In this document: in pieces, positions 11,416 through 22,417 of the stretch
How positions within the stretch are numbered: the first letter of the stretch is position 1
Layout: each line of letters starts with the position of its first letter
NCBI GenBank assembly: GCA_039654915.1
Contig: CM077593.1
Coordinates: forward strand, 38,472,501 to 38,536,500
Origin: Aquilaria yunnanensis
Taxonomy: Eukaryota; Streptophyta; Magnoliopsida; Malvales; Thymelaeaceae
Direction: 5' to 3'
Length of the DNA: 64,000 nucleotides
The notes under the pieces: model-generated
The model's database searches: none
What the model was told of the DNA's origin: nothing
Seen by the model: only the letters and a program-made list of their open reading frames with translations
Position numbers and translations under genes: made by a program

Positions 11416-12282
11416 TGATGGCCTAAGGCCTCATCGTTGTGAGTCATGATGACTGTTGAGGAGACTTCTAGGAGGAAGAACGCCTGGAAGGTGGATCGCC
11501 CCAAGGAGAGTACCTGAAAAGCTGGTAAACAGGGTTAGGAGGCCCCCGGAGTGTTTTTCCGGGGGGGGAGCCTCCGACGCCCAAGTCAGTGGTGGCCGGA
11601 AGAAGGAGAAAGTCACTAGCTCAAAGAGAAAGGCAGAAAAGTCTCGCCTGGTATTTTCTCAGAGTGTGGGAGCTGTATATCCGGCCTGCCAACCTCCTGT
11701 CAAGTATTTATTTCCTGTATATATAGGAATACCTAGCCCGTTCAGATCATGACACGTGTGCGGTCGGATGCTCCTGAACGTCTGGGCGTAGGGGACAGAT
11801 AGTTGGTAACTAGATGGCCTCGAGCCTTGTGCTGTGACGGGCCATGATATGATTCTGATGGCGTCTGCGCGTCAGGGTGACTTTTTACGTCTGTGGTGGG
11901 ACGTGTCAGAGGCTTCCTTAAATGCTTCCTTAAATGCGCCTGCCGTACTCCCGAGGTCCCTGGGCGAGGTCGTCCTCTAGTTCGGACAGAGCCTCTTCGG
12001 GAAGCCTACCCTCAGTTCGAGGGTTCCCAGTTCCAGGGGGTTCCGCCTTCGGGGATATCATATTCGGGCAGCAATGTCTGGTGCCACTTTTCCGAAGGCG
12101 CGTTGTTCACAACCTTGGGGGGTGAATGGAGTCCTCAAGTTTTACTGGCGTGCCGAGGCTCGGAGCTCTCAGGCTATCTCCCGAGGTGCATGATTCCACC
12201 TATTCCCGGGAAGCGCCAGTTCTTCTGGCTGTTGTTGTGGCAGGGTATTCGGCCAGATTGAGGCGACAGCCTTTGGCTACCA
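11416..12282 (-). repeat. Tat-like solo LTR nested in A's 3' LTR
   Basis: An 867-bp LTR with its own ends (TGATGGCC...GGCTACCA) and a perfect 5-bp duplication ACAGA at 11411-11415 and 12283-12287. The host LTR continues on both sides. It lies in the same orientation as the host LTR, so it could be mistaken for a tandem duplication, but the ACAGA pair shows an insertion followed by LTR-LTR deletion. It is nearly identical to the solo LTR at 59492-60359. Confidence 0.88.
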
Positions 12283-12770
12283 ACAGATAGTTGGTAACCA
12301 GATGGCCTCGAGCCTTGTGCTGAGACGGGCCATGATGTGATTCTGATGGCGTCTGCGCGTCAGGGCGGCTTTTTACGTCTGTGGTGGGACGTGTCAGAGG
12401 CTTCCTTAAATGCTTCCTTAAATTCTCCTACCGTACTCCCGAGGTCCCTGGGCGAGGTCGTCCTCTAGTTCGGACAGAGCCTCTTCGGGAAGCATACCCT
12501 CAGTTCGGGGGTTCCCAGTTCCAGGGGGTTCCGCCTTCGGGGATATCATGTTCGGGCAGCAATGTCTGGTGCCACTTTTCCGAAGGCGCGCTGTTCACAA
12601 CCTTGGGGGGCGAATAGAGTCCTCAAGTTTTACTGGCGTGCCGAGGCTCGGAGCTCTCCGGCTATCTCCCGAGGTGCATGATTCCACCTGTTCCCGGGAA
12701 GCGCCAGTTCTTCTGGCCATTGTTGTGGCAGGGTGTTTGGCCAGATTGAGGCGATAGCCTTTGGCTATCA
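12283..12770 (-). repeat. 3' LTR of element A, inner part
   Basis: The remaining part of the left LTR, from the second ACAGA to GGCTATCA. The minus-strand terminus reads TGATAGCCAAAGGCTATC, a 7-bp inverted repeat with a 3-nt loop. Confidence 0.88.
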
Positions 12771-12785
12771 CATGCCCCCCTCTGG
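12771..12785 (-). promoter_or_regulatory. Polypurine tract of element A
   Basis: On the minus strand CCAGAGGGGGGCATG directly precedes the 3' LTR. B (from 26099) and C (from 39522) have CCAAAGGGGGGCATG at the same place. This is the expected position and composition for the plus-strand primer of reverse transcription. Confidence 0.75.
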
Positions 12786-13611
12786 AAAGCCGAAGTGAAG
12801 ACTTCGGTTTGCATCTCTTTCCGAGGTTGTCGTTGGGAGTCTTGTTGGGAAGCATAACCTGTTCCGAGGTCGCACCTTTTGCCCGAGGGTCTGGGCTGTT
12901 CGGCCTTGGCCTATTCTTTGGTGTCTCCGAGGCAAAGCCTGTACCGAAGATACACCTCTTGCCCAAAAGTCATGGGCTGTTCAGCCATAGCCTGTCTCTT
13001 GGTGTCCTCGAGGTGGCCTGCTTTTTATTTCTGAAGGTCTGATGGCCAAGCGTGTCAGACTGAGTGGCGCGTCTCCACTTTTCAGGGATGTCAAACGATG
13101 TGTCCCAATCAGGAGGTGTGTCCCGGTTCTCCAGGGACGTTTGGGGAGGCATGTCCCCTATTTCTGCACAGCGGTTGACACGCGGCTTCTTGCCATTGGA
13201 AGAGAGACGCGTCATCTACAGAGGGCGCGCCTTTTCAGGTGCAGCGGGCAGTTACGGCGACGGTTCGCCTCCAATGGGTACTTATGATCTCTTTTCGGCT
13301 ACCCACCTTTGGCCTATAAATAGCCCATTCCATCATAAGTCCCACTTACTGTTTTTCTGCTCTCTCTCTGCTTTGCCCTCTGTTCTTGCGTTTTATCTTG
13401 CTTTCTATGGCGGAGCTTCTTTAATCAGAGCTTTTCCTACCAACTTTCACGATGGCGTCCTCAGGCAAATCTTTTGGTGGGTTTTGATTTCCAGAGTACT
13501 CTGATTCCTCTGTTTTTCTGAGTTTTTCTGGAAAACTGTTGTTTTTTTTCCAAACTCGTCTTCTGAGTTTTTTCTGGAAACTATTTTCTTTTCCATCTCA
13601 AACTCTTTTCC
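12786..13611 (+). promoter_or_regulatory. Upstream region and TATA box of A's antisense gene
   Basis: No long reading frame. A TATA box (CCTATAAATAGCCC) at about 13313-13326 lies 297 bp before the gene's ATG, and B and C have the same box. Two imperfect direct repeats of about 80 bp (roughly 12858-12936 and 12937-13018) lie upstream. Two or three GTGTCCC words follow, then TTGACACGCGGC at about 13166, where B and C have a CACGTG box. The stretch between TATA and ATG would be a 5' leader of 220-260 nt. That this drives an independent transcript is inference. Confidence 0.6.
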
Positions 13612-15357
13612 ATGTCTACGATGCCTGTTCCCGAGAGCTGGAAACCTCTTCTGGCCCATCCTTGCTGTACCACCCCCGAAAAACTAGAGAGGTGGAAGAA
13701 AAAATTCTTTTTTCCCTCTTACGCTGTGACCAGGCTGCCTCATTCTAGCCATTTTGCTTTTTCAAACCGCGGCGACGAGGTTACCATCTTTCGAGCCCAA
13801 CTGAAGGCCGGACTTCGGTATCCTCCCCCGAAGGTGGTTTGCGAGTTCTGCCAATTCCATGGCATTGCTGTGAACCAGCTTCCCCCGAACGCGTAATGCT
13901 ATTTTAACGCCTACCTCTGCATGTGTGTCGTGTTCAGGATAGAGCCCCACTTCATCATTTTCATGCAGTACTACAAGCTCTACGTGGTCCCGAAGGGTGG
14001 CTTCTATTTCCTGCTGCCTCGGGGATCCGGGAGCAAAAAATTCACCTTCACCTTCGACACGAAGGATAGCTGGCGGGGGTGGCAGCCTAAGTTCTTTTTC
14101 CTGAAGGTGGATAAGAACTGGTCTGATGTCCCGACCAGATGGGCTCAGGGAGTGCTGAACGCAGACGTCGTTGATCCGAGGATCCCGAGGACACTATCCC
14201 GAGTACCTACTGCCGAGGAGCGGTATCGGCAGAAGGGTAAGGGTCTTTCTACCGAGGGGCCCGAGGATCCCGAGGACACTATCTCCGAGGTTCCTCCAGG
14301 TATGCCTTCAGGCGAAGTTCAGCTCCTTTGCTTTTCATGAATTTTTCTTCTACTCCTAACTTCCTTCTTACTTTCAGAGGAGCCTCTTACTGCTGGCTGG
14401 AGGGCCATTCATGAGAGGAAACGGGCCCTCCGCAATGCCAAAATCCCTGAGGGGAAGATCCCCTTGGAGCCCTTTTGGACAATCACGGAGGATATGAACT
14501 TGTTCTCCGACGATTGTCCAAAAATGACAAAGGAGATTTCGAAGGGGATGACCACTGACGCCTCATTCCGGGCCATTGCGGCGGCTCACCCGAGGGATAA
14601 TACCCTCGCCGCAAAAGTCACCGAGCATGCTGCTCAGGTATAGTCTTTACACTCTTTTTCCTCAATTTTCTAAGTGTTTAGATTTGTACTAACCTGGACT
14701 TTTGCCTTGCCGTAGCTGCTGGAGTACGCTGGTTACCTCCGAGTTCGGGTGGCCAGAGAGGCTGCCTCCAAAGATGCGACTTCGTGGGAACTCAGTGAAG
14801 CAAAGGCTTCGCTTGCGAAGGTGGCCGCCAGCAACCAGCAGCTGGCAGCGGATTGTTCTCAGCAAATCACCGCCGTTCGGTAGGAGTTCTCGAAGAAGAG
14901 AGAAGAACTTGAAAAGGACTCCTCCCGGAAGATTGCCGACCTCGGCGACCAAGTAAAGGGGCTGCTCGCCGCCAACGGAGATCTTGTCAAGGACAAGGCT
15001 ATTTCTAACAGTCTTCCAGCGAGGTTGACGGATGAGAACAATGCTCTCCGAGCCGAGGTCGAGGCTCTAAAGAAGGAGTCCGGAGGGACGCTGGGGATAA
15101 GCGAGCTGGAGGAGGAGATTGCTGAGCTGAGGGACGAGCTCAACGACCTTGGCGTTCAAAAACATACTTCTGATCAAATGGCCAAGGTCGCCTTTCAGGA
15201 CGGCTTCTGCCTTGCTCGGCACCAAGTCCTGCAGAGGTTCCCAGATTTGGACCTCTCTTTTCTGGAGGGCCTAAATATTCCTGAGGGACCTCGGTGGCAG
15301 TGGTCCAAGGTCCAGCATCTGAAGCTTCCTGGTCTTCGTCCGCCCGGCTCTCCCTAG
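13612..15357 (+). pseudogene. Antisense gene (aORF) of element A, defective
   Basis: Plus-strand gene opposite to gag-pol. The first block (13612-14299) starts MSTMPVPESWKPLLAHP and covers the putative gypsy-type transposon domain, including GLRYPPPKVVCEFCQFHGI, FIIFMQYYKLYVVPKGGFY and KDSWRGWQ. It then jumps, in frame, to the end of exon 2 (TISEVPPG): the last part of exon 1, intron 1 and most of exon 2 are deleted. Introns 14300-14377 and 14638-14715 have GT...AG ends. Exon 3 is 14378-14637 and exon 4 is 14716-15357, with a coiled coil and the motif QDGFCLARHQVLQRFPDLDL. Nonsense codons lie at 13894-13896 and 14881-14883. Phases (1, then 0) match B and C. Function unknown. Confidence 0.8.
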
Positions 15358-16127
15358 TTTGTTTTAGGGCTCCTCTTATTTTTCTCCTTTGTGCTCCTTC
15401 TTTGGGCACTTCTTTTGCAAGGCAGCGTTTGTTCTAAATGAACAATCTTTTGGCTAAGTCCTTTCTTGCAAGTTTCTTCATTTCCACAATCCCGAACGCG
15501 TTTGCTCAAGAGACTTTCGGAAAACCTGCAACCAAAGAAACTTTTTACCTTCCTTTGTCCCGAGTGTGCTCGCTCAAAAGACTTTCTGGAAAGTTTGTAA
15601 AAATTTGGCTAAGTCTTTTGCAGGCTTTTTGTTCCCTTTTATCCCGAACATGTTCGCTCAAGGGACTTCGGAAAAGCTTCAGCCTAATTTTTCTGTCTTC
15701 CTATTGTCCCGAGCATATTTGCTCAAGGGACTTAGGAAAATTTTCACGAGATTGCTCATTTCCCTTTTTCCCGAGCACGTTCGCTCAAGGGTGTTCAGAA
15801 ATTACCTATGCTTTTGTTTTGGCGTGTACTTTTGCGAGATTCTTGCTTTCCCTTTTTCCCGAGCATGTTCGCTCAAGGGTGTTCAGAAAATTTTCTCTGC
15901 ACTGATTATGCCGAGTACCTTTGCAAGATTCTTGTTTCCCATTTTTCCCGAGCATAGTGGCTCAAGGGACTTCGGGAAGTCACATCTGCTTTTTTCGTGG
16001 CGAGCACCTTCGCGGAATTCTGTCTTGGGCAATTTGGTATACTTAAAAATTTTTCTCAAGACCATTGTTCTCCAGACCATTCTGTACTTAGAATATTTCT
16101 TGTACAATATATCTCCTCCGCTCAACC
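15358..16127. repeat. Hairpin-repeat array between aORF and pol of element A
   Basis: Seven units of the form CCCGAGCATGTTCGCTCAAG followed by GGACTTCGGAAAA start near 15491, 15559, 15643, 15708, 15770, 15858 and 15947, spaced 62-89 bp apart. Each unit is self-complementary: an outer stem TTTTCC-CGA with TTCGG-AAAA, and an inner GAGC/GCTC. The array fills the gap between two convergent genes, the aORF ending at 15357 (plus) and pol ending at 16128 (minus). B and C have the same array in the same place. Confidence 0.75.
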
Positions 16128-19100
16128 TTAGGCATAGAATTTTTTCAAGGCGTCTGAATGCCAAGTGTTTTTCAATTCTACGCCTTCGGCATCACCAAGC
16201 TTGTACATGCCTTTTCGTACTTCGGCGAGAACCAGATAAGGTCCTTCCCAATTTGCGCGAAATACTCCGTGAGATGGCCTTCGGGGTGCAAAGTCGGCCT
16301 TTCGGAGAACGAGGTCTCTTTTTTTGATTTCTTTTGGCCTGGCTTTTAAGTTGATAGCCGCGGCCACTCTTTGCTGGAAAGCTTTTCTTCTCAGCTCCGC
16401 TATTTCTCTGTGTTCGGCCACAAGGTCGAGCTTAGTTCTCAGACCGAGGTCGTTTCCGCCTTCATCAAATACTTGCACCCGTATTGAAGGCTGAACTATC
16501 TCTATTGGGATAATGGCCTCTGTTCCGAAGACGAGTGAGAAGGGAGTTTCCCCTGTGGCGTCGTTCGGTAGCTCCACAATAACTTTGGAGTTCTCCTGGC
16601 CATTTCCCCTTGGCTTCCCCAAGTCTCTTTTTCAGGCCATCTTTTATGGTCCTGTTTGATACTTCCACCTGCCCATTGCTTTGGGGGTGAGTACTGGGGC
16701 GAAGTGCATCTTTATTCCGAGGTCGCTGATGAATTCCTGGAATCCTTTGTCTATGAACTGGGATCCATTATCAGCTACTAGTACCCTCGGTATGCCAAAT
16801 CTGCATACGATGTTCTTCCATACGAACTTCTGCACTTCTTTTGCCGAGATAGTTGCTAGTGGTTCTGCCTCTACCTACTTTGAGAAATAGTCCACTGCTA
16901 CCACGCAGAATTTCACGCCTCCGGGCGCTGTGGGGAGTGGCCCAATAAGGTCTATACCCCAGACTGCGAAGGGCCAAGGATAGTCTGCCGACGTTACCAT
17001 TTCCGAGGGTATCCTCTGGATTTTTGCATGTCTCTGGCAACTACTGCACTTCTGGACGAACTGCCTTGCGTCCTTTCTCAGGGTAGGCCAGAAGTATCCT
17101 TGGTGGAGTATCACTGCTGCAAGGGCATCAGTTCCAATGTGCGAGCCGCACATGCCTTCGTGAACTTCTTCGAGGACCATCTCAGTATCCTGTTCGCCCA
17201 CACATCTCTGCAGCGGATTTGCATATCCTTGCCGATATAACTCTTCACCAATCAGGAAGAATCTTCCGGCGCGTCTTCGCAGTCTTGCAGCATTGCCGGC
17301 GTCTTCGGGAAGCTCATTCTCTGCGAGGTATCTCTTTATGGGGTCCTTCCACCCTGTTCCCGAGGTCGTTACGCTTAGCACGGAGATGCTTGGATGGTCT
17401 AGCAGCTCGGTGTATGTTTTGGACTTCGCTAAGCAATTTGCCTCAGTGTTATTCCGCCGGGGTACATTTTCGATCCGCACGGCGTCAAACTCTTGGATGA
17501 GTTTTGTTACCAGCTCGTGGTATTTTGCCAAGATTGGGTCCTTCGCCCCATAATCTCCTGCCGTCTGCCGAACTATCAGCTGGGAATCGCTGTGAGCCCT
17601 TAAGTTTCTCACGCCAATCTTTCTGGCCAAGCGTAATCCCGCTATGAGGGCTTCATACTCAGCCACGTTATTGGTGATGTTGAAGCTGAACTTGATAGCC
17701 TTCATCACCTCTAGGCCTTCGGGTCCACTGATAACTATTCCAGCTCCCTGGTGTTCGGACCCCGAGGCTCCGTCAACATGCAAGGTCCATTCTGGCTCAC
17801 CTTCTTTCGGATCTGAGTGGTTCTCCTCAGTGGTGGGTATTTCGGCGATAAAATCTGCCAATGCTTGGGCTCTTATGGCCTTCCGAGGCCCATACGTGAT
17901 TTCGTGTTCGCCAAGCTCTATGCACCACTTGGAGAGCCTTCCCGAATGATCAACTCTCTTCATAACATCCCGTAGTGGTAGACTACTTCGGACGATGATG
18001 GGGTGAGCCTGGAAATATGGTCGCAGTCTTCTTCCTGCAAGCACCAAGGCGTATATAGCTTTTTGAAGCAAAGGGTACCTGACTTCGGCGCCATGCAGGG
18101 ACTTGCTGACGTAGTAGACCGGCCATTGTTTCGGCCCTTCTTCTTTCACCAGGACCGAGCTCACGGCCTTCTCTGTGACGGCGAGGTACAGTACGAGGGG
18201 TTCTCCCTCCCGAGGTTGTCGCAGAGTCGGCAGGCTGGCCAGGTAGACTTTGAGTTCTTCCCAGGCCTTTTGGCAATCTTCGTCCCAAGGATGATTGTTT
18301 CTTCCGAGGTCGCCTTCCATCTTTGCTGCCTTTGTGAGGACTTTGAAGAAAGGTCTACACCTATCTCCGTACCTGGAAATAAACCTGCTCAGAGAGGTTA
18401 TTCTTCCGGTTAGCCTCTGCACGTCTTTGACTGTGGCAGGAGTTCGGAACTCAAGTAGAGCCTTAATCTTCTCAGGATTGGCGTCGATGCCTCTTTCGGA
18501 TACCATGTACCCCAGGAATTTTCCCGAGGTCACGCCGAAGATACACTTCTCGGGATTAAGGCGAATCCCGAAGGCTCTGAGCTTTTGGAAGGTTTCCTCC
18601 AAATCTGCAACGTGGTAGCCGGGCAGCTTGCTTTTGACTATCATATCATCAACATATACCTCCATGTTTCTCCCCATTTGGTCCTTGAAGACCTTGTTCA
18701 TCAGTCTCTGGTAGGTGGCTTCTGCATTTTTGAGCCCGAAGGGCATTCTGACATAGCAGTACGTTCCTCCCTCGGTGATGAAGGCAGTTTTCTCTTCATC
18801 TTCGGGGTCCATCCTTATCTGATGGTAGCCGCTGAAGGCATCTAGGAAGCTCAGGAGCCCGTATTCGGCCGTTGAATCTACCAGTTGATCTATTGGCGGG
18901 AGGGGAAATGAGTCTTTCGGGCAAGCATCGTTCAAGTTTCTAAAATCAATGCACATCCGGAGTTTGCTGCTACCTTCTTTTGTGGCGATGACCACGTTGC
19001 TTAACCATTCGGGGTATTTTACCTCCCTGATAACTTCAGCATCCAATAGGCGCTGGACTTCGGTTTTCACGAAGTTGCTTTTGTGGGCTGAGATGCTTCG

Positions 19101-21614
19101 TTTCTTTTGCCTGATAGGTTTTGCTTCCGGGCTTACTTTGAGGCTGTGCTGTATTATGCCAGGGTTCACTCCTGGCATGTCTTTCGGCGAGTAGGCAAAC
19201 AGATCTTTATTTTTCAGCAGAAAGGATACAAGATTTTCCTTGTCACCTTTGGCCAAGCTCTTCCCTATTCGAGTAGATTGTCCTGGGACAAGATCTACTG
19301 CTTCCGTTTCTGCTTCTGCGGGATCTCCTTCTTTGCCTTTCTCCTGCGCCTTTGCCTCCACCATTTGTGTAGAGTTGTTTGCCGGAGCCTTTCGTGCTTT
19401 TACAAACACCTTTCTTACCTCGGCTTGGTCGATGAAGACCTCTGCATCTCCATCCTTGGTGGCGAATGTGACAGTCAAGTACTTCACATCGGGGCGAATG
19501 TGCAGGTTCCCCTGAGTCTGCCCTCCAAGGATGGCGTTGTACGAAGACGGGACGTCCATGACGATGAATCTTGCCACTGTGGACGCGTACAACTCAGCTG
19601 CTCCGTCTACCGAAGTGCCTTTCATCATCAAGGGGAGGTCGATCCATCCGAGGACGGGTAGTTCGGATGGCCCAACGCCAAAGGTGGGCGTGGTGACAGG
19701 TTTAAGCTCGCTGTTGGAGATGCCCAAGCTCGGCAGTAAGTGCGAGAATAGGACATCAGCATTTGAGCCATCATCAAGCAACACTCTCTTGACGTCCCAG
19801 TTCCCTATTCTCGCCATTATCAGCAGCGGGTCGTCGTGGGGGAAGACGACGGTGGAGCCATCTTTGCGAGCCAGTTTCTTTGATGGACTTTGATACTCCA
19901 TAACTGCAATTTCTCTGGCCTTCCGCTTTCTTTCCGAGGATGGGAGCCCCGTGGTGATGGTTTGGATGACCCCTACTGGAGGTGGAAGGCGCCTTTTTGG
20001 ACTTCTGTTTCTCCGCCTGTCGGAGTCATAGTCCTCGTTTTCGGCCCTCCCTTCCTCCTCTTTTCTGCCTTTTGGGGAGGGCATCCGCAGGTATTTGCGA
20101 AGTTGGCCCTGTTTGATCAGCGACTCTATGTACTTCTTCAGCTGGAAGCAGTCTTCGGTGTCATGACCGTGGTCGCGATGAAACTGGCAGAACTTCTTGG
20201 CATTCTTCTTATTATCGGCGGCCATGGCCTTTGGCCGCCGAATCTGCGTCCCTTGCCTTTCCAGCGCCGTGAGAATGTTGGTCCGTGTCATGCTCAAGGG
20301 CGTGAAACTTTGAGGTTTCCTTCCTCGCCTTCGTCGTGGTCGGCCTGTGTGTTCAGAAAGATGCCGAGCTTGCTGACTGGACCCTTCGGCGCGGTGATGA
20401 TCAGACTTCGGCCCCGCCATCCTCAATTCCTCGGCTGTCATGTGCTGCTCTGCCCTTCGGTAAAATTCTCCGAGGGTCTCCGGGGGGTCCTTTGAGAACT
20501 CGTAGAACAGCTGTGAGTCACGCCGAAGGCCCCGTGTCATAGCGAGGATGCGGATTTCGGGCTGGAAGTCCGGGACGCTGAGTGCTTCCCTGTTGAATCG
20601 TTCGACATAGTCTCGGATTGTCTCTCCGTTTCTCTGCTCTATGTCGAACATCTGCACAGGCATTTTGGCCGTCGGCCTGCTCCCAATGAACTGCTGGGTG
20701 AAGGCTGTGGACAACTCCTGGAACTCAGTGATAGTCCCTGGGGGCAAGGAATTGTACCATGCTGTTGCTGGGCCCGTGAGGGTGACTTCGAAGCATTTGC
20801 ACATGGTAGCGTCATCAGCTCCGTGCATTATCATGCTCCGTCTGTACTTCGTCAGATGGGCCTGTGGATCAGTCCGGCCATCATAGATCTCCAGCCTAGG
20901 CACTCTGAAGTCGCCTGGCATAGCTGCCTCAACGACGGCGCGAATAAACGGGGAGTCATCTTCGCATAATGCCCCCGACAGCCTGTCCCAAACGGGTTTT
21001 CTGGCCACTTGCTTCTCCACTCTGTCCAGCCGTGCCAATATCCTTTCCATAAGCGCAGTGGCGCTAGGACCATTTTCGCGGGAGGGAGATCAACGGTGCC
21101 TCTTCGGGGAGCGAGTTCGGCGCGGAGGGGTCAGGGACCTCGCCTCGGGCGACGAACTGCTTCGCTGTGAGACTCTCGGCCGCTTGGACCCGGTTTGTCC
21201 CACAGGCCGTTTCCCGAAGGCTATATCTTCTGTGGATGATTCTCCGCGAGGCTCTCCACTTCCTGAACTGCGGTATGTAGACTTGGGGCTTCTCTCCCGA
21301 GGGCGTGCTGATGAGGAGGGTTTCTGGGCCTGTGACTGCTGTGGCCATCTTCAGTCGATCTGCTGAGTCATTTCAGCAACGATCGAGCGCTGAAAGTCCC
21401 TCAAGAAGCTCATGGTGATTACCAGAGGGCGGTCTTCCTCGGGTGTAGAAGTCTCTGGGAATGTCTGCTCAGCGGCCGGTTGTATCTCAGGCGCGGACGA
21501 GGACCTTGGGAGTCCCTTGTCCTTAGAACGCCGAGTCTCAACGACGGCGATTTGCGAGCGGGTTCCCACAGACGGCGCCAAATGATGGCCTGGGGCCTCA
21601 TCGTTGTGAGTCAT
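16128..21614 (-). pseudogene. gag-pol: Gag-pol of element A, nearly intact
   Basis: The ATG at 21614-21612 lies inside the 5' LTR, and the frame crosses the primer site (HHLAPSVG). One frame runs to 16875, interrupted only by TGA at 21351-21353 and 21090-21092, both CGA in homologues. In order: gag core (MPGDFRVPRLEIYDG), a zinc-finger-like CQFHRDHGHDTEDC near 20150-20195, aspartic protease LLDDGSNAD near 19760-19790, and reverse transcriptase with YVDDM near 18640-18660. RNase H is followed by a second, archaeal-type RNase H (HVDGASGSEHQGAG near 17735-17785), then integrase (CSSCQRHAK; WGIDLIGPLP; VADNGSQF). TAG at 16875-16877 replaces a Trp codon after DYFSK. Two frameshifts (near 16690 and 16620) follow before the C-terminal part ending WHSDALKKFYA. 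The dual RNase H order is typical of Tat elements. Confidence 0.9.
21565..21582 (-). promoter_or_regulatory. Primer-binding site of element A
   Basis: TTTGGCGCCGTCTGTGGG on the minus strand, directly after the 5' LTR. It is identical in B, C and F. Because gag starts upstream in the LTR, the site is also coding (codons for HLAPSVG). Confidence 0.85.
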
Positions 21615-22412
21615 GATGACTGTTGAAGAGACTTCTAGGAGGAAGAACGCCTGGAAGGTGGATCGCCCCAAGGAGAGTACCTGAAAAGCTGGTAAACAGG
21701 GTTAGGAGGCCCCCGGAGTGTTTTTCCGGGGGGGGGAGCCTCCGACGCCCAAGTCGGTGGTGGCCGGAAAAAGGAGAAAGTCACTAGCTCAAAGAGAAAG
21801 GCAGAAAAGTCTCGCCTGGTATTTTCTCAGAGTGTGGGAGCTGTATCTCCGGCCAACCAACCTCCTGTCAAGTATTTATTTCCTGTATATATAGGAATAC
21901 CTAGCCCGTTCAGATCATGACACGTGTGCGGTCAGATGCTCCTGAACTTCTGGGCGTAGGGGACAGATAGTTGGTAACCAGATAGCCTCGAGCCTTGTGC
22001 TGAGACGGGCCATGATGTGATTCTGATGGCGTCTGCGCGTCAGGGCGGCTTTTTACGTCTGTTGTGGGACGTGTCAGATGCTTCCTAGTTCGGGCGAGGT
22101 CGTCCTCTAGTTCGGACAGAGCCTCTTCGGGAAGCATACCCTCAGTTCGGGGGTTCCCAGTTCCAGGGGGTTCTGCCTTCAGGGATATCATGTTCGGGCA
22201 GCAATGTCTGGTGCCACTTTTCCGAAGGCGCGCTGTTCACAACCTTGGGGGGCGAATAGAGTCCTCAAGTTTTACTGGCGTGCCGAGGCTCGGAGCTCTC
22301 CGGCTATCTCCCGAGGTGCATGATTCCACCTGTTCCCGGGAAGCACCAGTTCTTCTGGCCATTGTTGTGGCAGGGTGTTCGGCCAGATTGAGGCGATAGC
22401 CTTTGGCTATCA
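21583..22412 (-). repeat. 5' LTR of element A
   Basis: An 830-bp LTR, TGATGGCC...GGCTATCA on the plus strand. It differs from the 3' LTR by scattered substitutions and one deletion of about 40 bp near 22080 (the run of TTCCTTAAATGC repeats). It holds the CACGTG box, the TATATATA box, the GC-rich leader hairpin (near 21710-21750) and the gag ATG. Confidence 0.92.
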
Positions 22413-22417
22413 CCTGG

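Larger units (their letters stand above)
11032..22412 (-). mobile_element. Tat-like Ty3/gypsy element A, complete but defective
   Basis: The element runs on the minus strand: 5' LTR 21583-22412, primer site 21565-21582, gag-pol 21614-16128, hairpin array 15491-15985, antisense gene 13612-15357 on the plus strand, polypurine tract just right of 12770, and 3' LTR 11032-12770 split by a solo LTR. Flanking CCTGG copies (11027-11031 and 22413-22417) prove one insertion event into the gag of G. The two LTRs look about 98% alike by eye apart from a deletion of roughly 40 bp in the 5' LTR near 22080. Gag-pol has few breaks, so insertion is fairly recent. Confidence 0.92.

Noticed and set aside
11032..12770. 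Tandem LTR duplication by unequal recombination
   Set aside because: The ACAGA pair at 11411 and 12283 and the exact continuation of the host LTR across the gap show a nested insertion instead.
15491..15985. CRISPR-like spaced repeats
   Set aside because: Repeat units are diverged, spacing is irregular, there are no cas genes, and the DNA is plant nuclear.
15438..16327. Plus-strand frames rich in PEH and CSLKG repeats over the hairpin array
   Set aside because: They arise from translating the repeat unit, are in different frames between copies, and have no start context or domain.
19107..20495. Long plus-strand frames opposite gag-pol of A (similar ones in B and C)
   Set aside because: They are antisense shadows of the gag-pol frame; the codon pattern and conserved motifs are on the minus strand.
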